Source: Maricaulis sp017643475
Lineage (GTDB): Bacteria; Pseudomonadota; Alphaproteobacteria; Caulobacterales; Maricaulaceae
DNA length: 64,000 nucleotides
Assembly: GCF_047123815.1 (NCBI RefSeq)
Contig: NZ_CP138920.1
Span: 1,364,001 to 1,428,000 of the forward strand
Direction of reading: 5' to 3'
Program-made: the position numbers and the translations under genes
Shown: positions 1 to 7,756 of the stretch, piece after piece
Position numbering within the stretch: position 1 is the stretch's first letter
How the letters are laid out: each line of letters begins with the position of its first letter
Notes under the pieces: model-generated
Databases searched by the model: none
Told to the model about the DNA's origin: nothing
The model's input: the letters and a program-made list of their open reading frames with translations, nothing else

Positions 1-25
1 CGCACGACGCAGGGGAGAAAATTCG

Positions 26-1540
26 GTGATGAGGGCGAAAAAGCGCATCGTCATTGTCGGCGGCGGAACCGCAGGGTGGATGGCTGCTGCTGCCCTGTCT
101 TCCATGCTGCCCAGACAGGAGTTTTCCATCGATCTCGTCGAGTCCGAACAGATCGGCATTATCGGTGTGGGTGAGGCTACGCTGCCGCATCTGCGTCACT
201 TCAATGAAACCATCGGCGTCGACGAAACCGAATTCCTCAAAGCCACCTCGGCGACGTTGAAACTGGGCATAGAATTCGTGAACTGGGGCGATGTCGGCGA
301 GCGTTACATCCACCCGTTCGGGGATTTCGGCCGCACGATCCAGGGGGCCAAATTCCACCAGGTCTGGCGCAAACTCAATCCCGACGCGAGCGCTGGTGAT
401 ATCGGCAAGTATTCTTTACCCGTACGCATGTGCGAAGCTGGCAAATTCGACTTTCCAGAATCCGATTACCGCGCAATTACATCAACTTATGGATATGCCT
501 ACCAGTTTGACGCAACCCGGTACGCGCCTTTCCTGCGCAAGATCGCAGAGGGTCGTGGAGTTCGGCGCACCGAAGGTATTGTCAACGCTGTCAATCAAGC
601 CAGTGAAAACGGCGACATCGTCTCGATAGAGCTTGACAATGGAGCCCTGCTCACAGGCGACTACTTTATCGATTGCACAGGGTTTCGCGGCGTTCTCATC
701 GATCAGACACTCAAGGCCGGTTACGAGGACTGGTCGCACTGGCTTCCCTGTGACCGGGCTGTCGCAGTTCCATCCGCTGCAACATCGCCCATCCTGCCCT
801 ACACCCGAGCGACCGCGCACGAAGCCGGGTGGCAGTGGCGCATTCCGCTCCAGCACCGCATGGGCAACGGCCATGTCTATTCCAGCAGCTTTATTGATGA
901 CGACAAAGCCGAGGCAATTCTGCGCGCGAACATCGAGGGTGAGCTGAAAGCCGAACCACGCGTGCTGCGCTTTAGGACCGGACGCCGCAAACAGTTCTGG
1001 TCGAGGAATTGCGTGTCCGTCGGACTGGCCAGTGGTTTCCTGGAGCCGCTGGAATCCACCAGCATCCACCTGACCCAACTGGCGATCACCAATTTCATCG
1101 AACTCTTGCCCGTGAGTTCCGACATGTCGCGTGAACGCGATGAGTACAATGCTATCATGGCCCGCGAGTTCGAACGCGTCCGCGACTTCCTGATCCTGCA
1201 TTATCACGTCACCCGCCGGCATGATTCCGCGTTTTGGAACCATGTACGAACTATGGAGATTCCTACAACGCTACAGGAGAAGATCGATCTCTTCAGCGCT
1301 CGCGGACGCGTGGCGCGTTACCAGCAAGGTCTGTTTCTCGAACCCAGCTGGCTTGCCGTCTACCTAGGACAGGGACTGATACCCGCACAGCCGGATGGCT
1401 CCGCAAGCCAGCTGGATGACGCAGAATTGGCTGCTCGGATTGCGGCACTGGACAGCGAAATCGGTTCCGCCGTCTCGCGGATGCCCCATCACGACAACAA
1501 GCTGGCTGCGCTGGTTCAAGCCGGGAGGGCGGCCCAGTGA
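26..1540 (+). CDS. Flavin-dependent tryptophan halogenase family protein
   Basis: Predicted FADH2-dependent halogenase of the PrnA/RebH/BrvH superfamily, 504 residues, the usual full length. Visible motifs: the FAD-binding GGGTAGW near residue 12, the catalytic lysine at residue 79 in ATLKLGIEF, the superfamily motif WQWRIP near residue 269, and the EPLEST motif at 340-345 carrying the conserved active-site glutamate. A GTG at 26 and an ATG at 29 are both possible starts; AGGGGAG at 11-17 precedes them. The stop overlaps the next start by four bases (GTGA), so the genes are translationally coupled. In Caulobacterales such halogenases often sit in TonB-receptor/glycoside-hydrolase loci. The natural substrate is unknown and need not be free tryptophan. 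Confidence 0.9.
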   Translation: MMRAKKRIVIVGGGTAGWMAAAALSSMLPRQEFSIDLVESEQIGIIGVGEATLPHLRHFNETIGVDETEFLKATSATLKLGIEFVNWGDVGERYIHPFGDFGRTIQGAKFHQVWRKLNPDASAGDIGKYSLPVRMCEAGKFDFPESDYRAITSTYGYAYQFDATRYAPFLRKIAEGRGVRRTEGIVNAVNQASENGDIVSIELDNGALLTGDYFIDCTGFRGVLIDQTLKAGYEDWSHWLPCDRAVAVPSAATSPILPYTRATAHEAGWQWRIPLQHRMGNGHVYSSSFIDDDKAEAILRANIEGELKAEPRVLRFRTGRRKQFWSRNCVSVGLASGFLEPLESTSIHLTQLAITNFIELLPVSSDMSRERDEYNAIMAREFERVRDFLILHYHVTRRHDSAFWNHVRTMEIPTTLQEKIDLFSARGRVARYQQGLFLEPSWLAVYLGQGLIPAQPDGSASQLDDAELAARIAALDSEIGSAVSRMPHHDNKLAALVQAGRAAQ

Positions 1541-2772
1541 GCCGACCGATCGAAACAATAGCCATTCTCGGCTCGGGCATTGAAGCAGCGCTGTCGGCGT
1601 TTGTGCTCAAACAGCGCACCGGCCTCTCCATAGCGCGGTTCGCTGAAACAGAGACGCCAGCACTCTCACCGGTACATACAGTTCTAACCCCGTCAGCGCT
1701 TCAGCGCCTGGAGACAGCAGGACTGGGCCTGCGCGACCTGCTCGCCCTTCCGGGCAGCCTGCCCTCGCTGGGCCAGATGATCGTGACCGACCAGCAAACC
1801 AGCTGTAACCCTTTTGGATCACGTGGCATCGACTGGGCCGGGATCGGTTTTCACCATCACTGGCTGCGTGCGCGCCAGGGCGGACTTCGCTTGCCCTACG
1901 CCGCCTTTTCTCCGGCCTATCGGGCGATGCAGGAAAACCGTTTCGCGCCACCAGACCAACGCAATCTCATCGGGCCCCTTCAGCACGAGTCCGGCCTGCA
2001 CGTGCATCCAGAAGCGCTGTTTGAGCGCCTCGTTGAAGGGACCAGCGTCCAACCACTTGCAGCGGCCGCAAACGCCGTCGAAGCAGACCTTGTCATTGAT
2101 GCACGCGAACGATCGAACGAGCTCCAGATCTCAGCCCAAAGCGGTGAACAGCCATTTTCGACCTGGCGCGCTTCCACGACCGGCTGGACGATTACGATTC
2201 CGCTGCGCAATGAGCCCCTCGAATATCCCCTGGCGGGTGGTGATGAAGACCAACTGATCAAACAGCCCTGGCGAGGCAATCAGGTCTCCATCGGACAAGC
2301 CGCCTACAGCGGCCCGAGCTTGCCCGGTCTCGCGACAGAGCGCGTCCTGCACGAGCTGGACCTGTTGGTCGAACTGCTGCCGGATCGGGATTGTCATCCC
2401 GCCGAGACGTCGCAATACAATCGCATCTGGACTGAGGAAATGAACGAGCTGCGCGCGCTAACCACATTGTATCTTGGTGGCGACGATGCACGCACTTCAG
2501 AACGACTCAGGATGTTCAAACACCGCGGCTATGTGCGTCCGCTGGACACGGACCTGGTCACGGCCAGTGACTGGGTCGTGCACGCCCTGGCGCTGGACCA
2601 TGTGCCGGAACATTTTGATCCATTGTCGATGCGGCTGGATGATGCTCGTCTGAAACAGGAACTCGGCCAATTGCTTCAGCGCATCAACGTGGTCAGCGGG
2701 GAATTCCCGCCGCTGTCGGTCTACCTCCAGGCGATCGACAAGGCGCTCGGCCAATCCCGGGAGACCGCATGA
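1537..2772 (+). CDS. Degenerate halogenase paralogue (probable pseudo-enzyme)
   Basis: A 411-residue protein lying in frame between full halogenases and coupled to both (GTGA overlap upstream, ATGA downstream). It aligns with the halogenase encoded at 4292-5824. NPFGSRGIDWAGIGFHHHW matches HPFGSYGSDMDGVMFHHFW, WTITIPL takes the place of WQWHIPL, and a gap-free stretch IGQAAYSG...LLPDR matches IGLAAGFM...LFPDR. Against that alignment the catalytic Lys is Ser (SLPSLG for ATFKLG) and the catalytic Glu of EPLEST is Pro. The nucleotide motif is GSGIEAA rather than GGGTAGW. I therefore infer it is not a working halogenase. It could be a partner subunit or a redox or binding protein. The frame is intact over its whole length, so it is not obviously a pseudogene. 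Confidence 0.75.
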   Translation: MSRPIETIAILGSGIEAALSAFVLKQRTGLSIARFAETETPALSPVHTVLTPSALQRLETAGLGLRDLLALPGSLPSLGQMIVTDQQTSCNPFGSRGIDWAGIGFHHHWLRARQGGLRLPYAAFSPAYRAMQENRFAPPDQRNLIGPLQHESGLHVHPEALFERLVEGTSVQPLAAAANAVEADLVIDARERSNELQISAQSGEQPFSTWRASTTGWTITIPLRNEPLEYPLAGGDEDQLIKQPWRGNQVSIGQAAYSGPSLPGLATERVLHELDLLVELLPDRDCHPAETSQYNRIWTEEMNELRALTTLYLGGDDARTSERLRMFKHRGYVRPLDTDLVTASDWVVHALALDHVPEHFDPLSMRLDDARLKQELGQLLQRINVVSGEFPPLSVYLQAIDKALGQSRETA

Positions 2773-4295
2773 CCAGCAATCGCATATTCAGTGTCGTCAT
2801 CGCGGGTGGCGGAACCGCCGGGTGGATGACAGCCGCGGCGCTGTCCAAATTCATCCTGCCTGCCGGCGTGCGTGTTGAGCTGATCGAATCTGACGCAATC
2901 GGTACGGTCGGTGTCGGCGAAGCGAGCATTCCCGGCATCGCCGATTTCAATCGAATGCTCGGGATTACCGAGCCCGACTTCATTGCCGCAACCAGGGGCA
3001 GCTACAAACTCGGCATCGAATTTGTTGACTGGGGTGCGATCGGCGAGCGCTATCTCCACCCGTTCGGGGATTACGGATTTCCGATGCAGGGCGAGGATTT
3101 CCACCATTTCTGGAACCGCGCCCGTCTGCTCGGCGAAGACCACGCGCTTGAGGCCTATTCCATGTGTTGCATGGCCGCGCGTGCAGGCAAGTTCATGCTG
3201 CCGGTCAACGATCCGCAATCACCCGTTTCCCAGATGCGTCACGCCTATCATTTCGACGCCGGCCTCTATGCGCGGTTCCTGCGCCAGTACGCTGAAGCAA
3301 GAGGCGTTGTTCGGCATGAAGGCCGCATCGCCACCGTCGAGCGCGATGGCGAGCGCGGTGCAATCCGGGCCCTGGGCATTGATGATGGACCCCGCCTTGA
3401 AGCCGATCTGTTTGTCGACTGCACAGGTTTCCGGGGGCTGTTGATTGGGCAGGAACTGGGCGTTGCCTATCAGGACTGGCGTGAATGGCTGCCCTGCGAC
3501 CGGGCCATTGCTCTACCTTCCGAGCGAGATGAGACGACACCACCCTATACCCGCGCTACCGCGCGCGAAGCCGGCTGGCAATGGCGTATTCCGCTGCAAC
3601 ACCGTGTCGGCAATGGTTACGTCTACTCCTCCGCCCACACGGATGACGAACGCGCCCTGGACGTGTTGACCCGCAACATTGAAGGCACCCCCTTGGCCGA
3701 ACCCAACCATCTGCGTTTCACGCCTGGCCGCCGCGACCGTTTCTGGGAGAAGAATTGCGTGGCCATCGGTCTCTCCTCGGGCTTCCTGGAACCGCTTGAA
3801 TCAACCTCCATCCATCTGATCCAGGAAGGCGTGAGCAAACTGCTGGCGCTGTTTCCGCGCCATGGCATCAGCGCGCGTGAGACCGCGCGCTACAACGCGA
3901 TCATGGCCGATTCATTTGATTACATCCGTGACTTCCTGATCCTGCACTACAATGCAACCCGCCGGAACGACTCCGCTTTCTGGGACCATGTTCGCACCAT
4001 GCAGATCCCGGACAGCCTGAGCCAGACCCTGGAGCTTTTCCGAGAAAATGGCCGTTTCTTTGCCCACAAGGGAGACCTCTTTACCCTGACCAGCTGGCTC
4101 GCGGTGATGGTCGGGCAAGGCATTCTGCCAAAAGCCTATTCGCCGGTCGCTGACAGTCTGGCGAGCGACGAGCTGGCCCGGACACTGCGCGACATGCGGG
4201 AGACCTACGCCATGGCCGCAAGCAAGATGCCGCCGCATGACGCCTTCATCAAGCACGTGCTTGGCAAGGCCGAGACACAAGGAGAGCTCGCATGA
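2769..4295 (+). CDS. Flavin-dependent tryptophan halogenase family protein
   Basis: Third gene of the coupled array, 508 residues. It has GGGTAGW at 13-19, catalytic-type Lys80 in GSYKLGIEF, WQWRIP, and SSGFLEPLESTSIH with the active-site glutamate. The start ATG at 2769 overlaps the previous stop (ATGA), and its own stop overlaps the next start in the same way. It resembles the proteins at 26-1540 and 4292-5824 over its full length, so the array looks like tandem duplication and divergence. Known members use FADH2, oxygen and halide to halogenate indoles or other aromatics. No flavin reductase gene is visible nearby. Confidence 0.9.
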   Translation: MTSNRIFSVVIAGGGTAGWMTAAALSKFILPAGVRVELIESDAIGTVGVGEASIPGIADFNRMLGITEPDFIAATRGSYKLGIEFVDWGAIGERYLHPFGDYGFPMQGEDFHHFWNRARLLGEDHALEAYSMCCMAARAGKFMLPVNDPQSPVSQMRHAYHFDAGLYARFLRQYAEARGVVRHEGRIATVERDGERGAIRALGIDDGPRLEADLFVDCTGFRGLLIGQELGVAYQDWREWLPCDRAIALPSERDETTPPYTRATAREAGWQWRIPLQHRVGNGYVYSSAHTDDERALDVLTRNIEGTPLAEPNHLRFTPGRRDRFWEKNCVAIGLSSGFLEPLESTSIHLIQEGVSKLLALFPRHGISARETARYNAIMADSFDYIRDFLILHYNATRRNDSAFWDHVRTMQIPDSLSQTLELFRENGRFFAHKGDLFTLTSWLAVMVGQGILPKAYSPVADSLASDELARTLRDMRETYAMAASKMPPHDAFIKHVLGKAETQGELA

Positions 4296-5824
4296 GCGTC
4301 GACCCCATCCGTTCGGTCTTGATTGTGGGAGGTGGCACTGCCGGCTGGATGACAGCCGCGGCCCTGTCCAAGATTTTCGCGGACCACGACCTTCGGATCC
4401 AGCTGATCGAGTCCGAGCAGATCGGCACAGTCGGCGTCGGCGAAGCGACGATCCCCCAGATCCTTCTGTTCAACCGCATGCTGGGCATCGACGAAAACGA
4501 GTTCATCAAGGCAACCCAGGCGACTTTCAAACTGGGCATCGAATTCGAGGGATGGCGGCGCGAAGGCCATTCCTATCTGCACCCTTTCGGCTCCTATGGC
4601 AGCGACATGGACGGGGTGATGTTTCATCACTTCTGGCTCAATGCCCGCCAGCGCGGATATGAGGTTGAGCTGCCGGAATTCTGCCTCCAGGTGCTCGCCG
4701 CCCGCGAGGGACGCTTCCTGCGACCAGTGCCCAATGCCAAGAACTCCCCGCTCGGCCATATCGCCTATGCCTTCCAGTTCGATGCGGGCCTGTATGCGAA
4801 CTATCTGCGCCAGTACGCGGAGGCTCAAGGGGTCGAGCGCATCGAGAGCCGGATTGAACACACACGCCTCGACGAGGAAAGCGGCCACCTGACCTCAGTG
4901 AAACTGGAGGATGGTCGCGAATTCTCGGCCGATTTTTTCGTCGATTGCTCAGGGTTTCGCGGGCTCTTGATCGAACAGGCACTGGAAACCGGATACGAGG
5001 ACTGGAGTGCCTGGCTGCCCTGTAACCGGGCGCTGGCGGTTCCGTCGGAACGTGTACGTGAGCCAGACCCGTTCACCCGCTCGACCGCCCGCCCGGCGGG
5101 CTGGCAATGGCACATCCCGCTGCAACACCGAACCGGCAATGGCCATGTCTATTGCTCTGATCATATGAGTGATGACGAGGCTGCCCGTATTCTGCTGGAC
5201 AATCTGGAGGGCCGCCCCCTGCGAGACCCGATCCAGCTGCGCTTTGTGACCGGACATCGTCGCAAGTTCTGGAACCGGAATGTGCTGGCGATTGGCCTCG
5301 CTGCGGGATTCATGGAACCCTTGGAATCCACCAGCATCCACCTGATCCAGAGTGGGATAGCGCGCTTGATGACGCTCTTCCCGGATCGCAGTTTCAACCC
5401 GGCCGACATCGATGAGTACAACCGTCTAACGCTGCAGGAATACGAGTATGTGCGTGATTTTCTGGTCCTGCATTATCGCCAGACCGAGCGCGATGATAGC
5501 GAGTTCTGGCGGCGCTGCCGAAACCTGCCGATGACCGACCACCTCGCTCGCAAACTCGAGCTCTATCGCACCAATGGTCGCGTCTATCGCGAGAAGGACG
5601 AGCTGTTCAACGAAACCAGCTGGCTCGCCGTCATGGACGGTCAGGGCGTAGAACCCCGGGGCCATCACCCCTTGGTCTCAAGCCTGGGCGATCGCGAGGT
5701 TAATGCCCGGCTGGAACAGATCCTGTCAGTGATCCGGGCATCCGCGGATCATATGCCCAGCCACGCGGACTTCATCGCGGAACACTGCGCCGCCGAACCG
5801 GATATGCTGTCGGAGACCGTGTAG
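4292..5824 (+). CDS. Flavin-dependent tryptophan halogenase family protein
   Basis: Fourth member of the array, 510 residues. GGGTAGW lies at 13-19, Lys80 in ATFKLGIEF, WQWHIP in mid-protein (His where the others have Arg), and AAGFMEPLESTSIH carries the catalytic glutamate. The start overlaps the previous stop (ATGA). Its stop TAG is part of the TAGGAG ribosome-binding site of the following GH9 gene, whose ATG lies 10 bases downstream, so halogenases and glucanase appear to form one transcription unit. All recognised halogenase catalytic residues are present. Confidence 0.9.
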   Translation: MSVDPIRSVLIVGGGTAGWMTAAALSKIFADHDLRIQLIESEQIGTVGVGEATIPQILLFNRMLGIDENEFIKATQATFKLGIEFEGWRREGHSYLHPFGSYGSDMDGVMFHHFWLNARQRGYEVELPEFCLQVLAAREGRFLRPVPNAKNSPLGHIAYAFQFDAGLYANYLRQYAEAQGVERIESRIEHTRLDEESGHLTSVKLEDGREFSADFFVDCSGFRGLLIEQALETGYEDWSAWLPCNRALAVPSERVREPDPFTRSTARPAGWQWHIPLQHRTGNGHVYCSDHMSDDEAARILLDNLEGRPLRDPIQLRFVTGHRRKFWNRNVLAIGLAAGFMEPLESTSIHLIQSGIARLMTLFPDRSFNPADIDEYNRLTLQEYEYVRDFLVLHYRQTERDDSEFWRRCRNLPMTDHLARKLELYRTNGRVYREKDELFNETSWLAVMDGQGVEPRGHHPLVSSLGDREVNARLEQILSVIRASADHMPSHADFIAEHCAAEPDMLSETV

Positions 5825-5834
5825 GAGTTCTCAA

Positions 5835-7667
5835 ATGCTTGTTCTTGCCGCCAGCCTGCTCGCTGCCCTGCAGCCCGCGCCCGAATGTGCGCTTGCCGAG
5901 GATTTCGCCCCGATTGTCATGAACTAGACCGGGTTCGAAACGACCGGTCCCAAGCTGGCCATCCTGCGTGCCGACACCGAGACACCTGTGAACTGGCGCG
6001 TGCTGGACGCGGACGGGACGCCTGTCGCCAGCGGCACATCCGAGCCGTTCGGCTATGATGAAAGCGCCGGGGAGACCGTCCACCACATCGATTTCGCGGC
6101 ACTTTCAACGCCCGGAACAGGCTTCACGATTGAAGCCTGCGGGGCACGCTCGCGTGCCTTCTCCATCGGCGCCCTGCCCTATGCAGAGCTGGCGGAAGAC
6201 AGTCTCAGATACTTCTATCTCAACCGTCTCGGCACGCATCTCGACCCCGCCTTCACGGGCGGCGAGGCCTGGGCCCGTGCGGGTGGGTTTTTCGGGAGCC
6301 AGGTCACCTGTTTCACCGGCACCGACATGACCGGAACAGAGTGGCCGGGATGCGATTATCATCTCGACACCACCGGTGGCTGGGCGGATGCGGGCGACTA
6401 CGGCCAGTACGTGGTCAATGGCGGGATCTCGGTCTGGACGCTCCAATACGTCTATGAACGTTTCCAAGCTCTCGGCGAGCTGGCGGAGTTCGGCTGGAAC
6501 GGTGAGCGTGTGACCTTGCCCGAAAGTGAAGACGGGGTCAGCGAAATCCTGCTCGAAGCGCGCTGGCAGCTGGAATTCATGCTGGCCATGCAGGTGCCGG
6601 AAGGCGCCTCGGTCTGGGTGGACGCGCGCGAGGACGAAGCGGAACAATCCCGCCCGATCCTGGTAGATGGCTCCGGCCTCGTCCACCACAAGCTTCATGA
6701 GCGCAGCTGGTTGCCCTTGCCTCTGCTGCCGGAGGATGCCGCTGAAACCCGATATCTGATCCCGCCAACGACTGCAGCCACGCTGAATCTGGCCGCGTCG
6801 GCAGCGCAATGCGGACGGGTCTGGCGCGAACTCGACCCTGTCTTCGCAGATCAATGCCTGAGCGCCGCGCGAAGGGCCTTTGCCGCAGCAGAGCGTTACC
6901 CCGACCTGCTTGCTCGCAATACGTTCGATGGCGGCGGCGCTTATGGCGACCTCGATGTTATCGACGAATTCTACTGGGCCGCCATCGAGCTCTGCCTGAC
7001 CACAGGAGAGGCGGCGTACCGGCAATCAGCGCTGACCTATCGAGAACAACTGAGCGGACGTCGGCCCATCTTCTGGGCAAACACCGAAATGCTGCCGGAA
7101 CTCTCCCTGTTGCTCAGCCAAGATCATCCGAGTCTGCGCGAACAGGCGAAGACCATCGTTCGGGCCAGCGCCAATCAGTACCAGCAGGAAATGACCTCTG
7201 GCGGCTATCACTACCCGCTGACCCCGAGCGAGATCACCTGGGGGTCCAGCGCCAACTTGCTCAATCGCGCCCTTGTCATGGCGGCAGCGCATGACGTCGA
7301 TCCGGAACAGGGCTTCCGGGATGGCGTCGTGCACGCGATGGACTACCTCCTCGGGCGCAATCCGCTCGACCAGAGCTACATCGCCGGCTATGGCGCGCGC
7401 CCGATGCGGTTTCCGCACCACCGCTTCTGGGCCAATGGCGCCGATCCGGAGTTTCCCGAGGCCCCGCCCGGAGCGCTTTCCGGCGGGCCCAATCATCGCA
7501 TCATGATCGATCCTATCGCGCGCGAAATGGAAGGTGAATGTGCCCCCCAGACCTGCTGGGCCGACCATGTTGACGCCTATGCGCTGAACGAGGTGGCCAT
7601 CAACTGGAATGCGCCGCTGTTCGCCATCTCCGTCTATCTGGAAGCCACACAAGCCAATAACAACTAG
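5835..7667 (+). pseudogene. GH9 glucanase interrupted by an amber codon at codon 31
   Basis: The ATG at 5835 has a good ribosome-binding site (TAGGAG at 5822-5827) and a signal-peptide-like start (MLVLAASLLAALQPAPECALA). The reading frame meets TAG at 5925-5927 and then continues open to 7667. The stop falls in IVMN*TGFETTGPK, where the N-terminal Ig-like domain of GH9 enzymes normally reads NQ-x-G, so a single CAG to TAG change explains it. The rest is a normal GH9 enzyme: GGWADAGDYGQY with the catalytic Asp, PHHRFW near the C-terminus, and DHVDAYALNEVAINWNAPL with the catalytic Glu. A GTG at 5988 could restart translation, but without signal peptide or complete Ig-like domain. Function if intact: exported endo- or exo-beta-glucanase (cellulose or mixed-linkage glucan). 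Confidence 0.85.
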
Positions 7668-7706
7668 GCGAAAAACCGGATTGTGTGCCTCTTCACACCC
7701 GATATT

Positions 7707-7718
7707 GACAACGTTGTC
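7707..7718. promoter_or_regulatory. LacI-type operator-like palindrome upstream of GH3
   Basis: GACAACGTTGTC is a perfect 12-bp palindrome with the central CG of LacI/GalR-family operators. It overlaps a TTGACA -35-like hexamer at 7705-7710 and lies 38 bases before the GH3 start. Similar cores occur at 15019-15032 and 17216-17229. No LacI-family gene is in the window. Confidence 0.6.
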
Positions 7719-7756
7719 TAAATACGATCATCTAGCCTCAAACAGGGGAGCCAACA

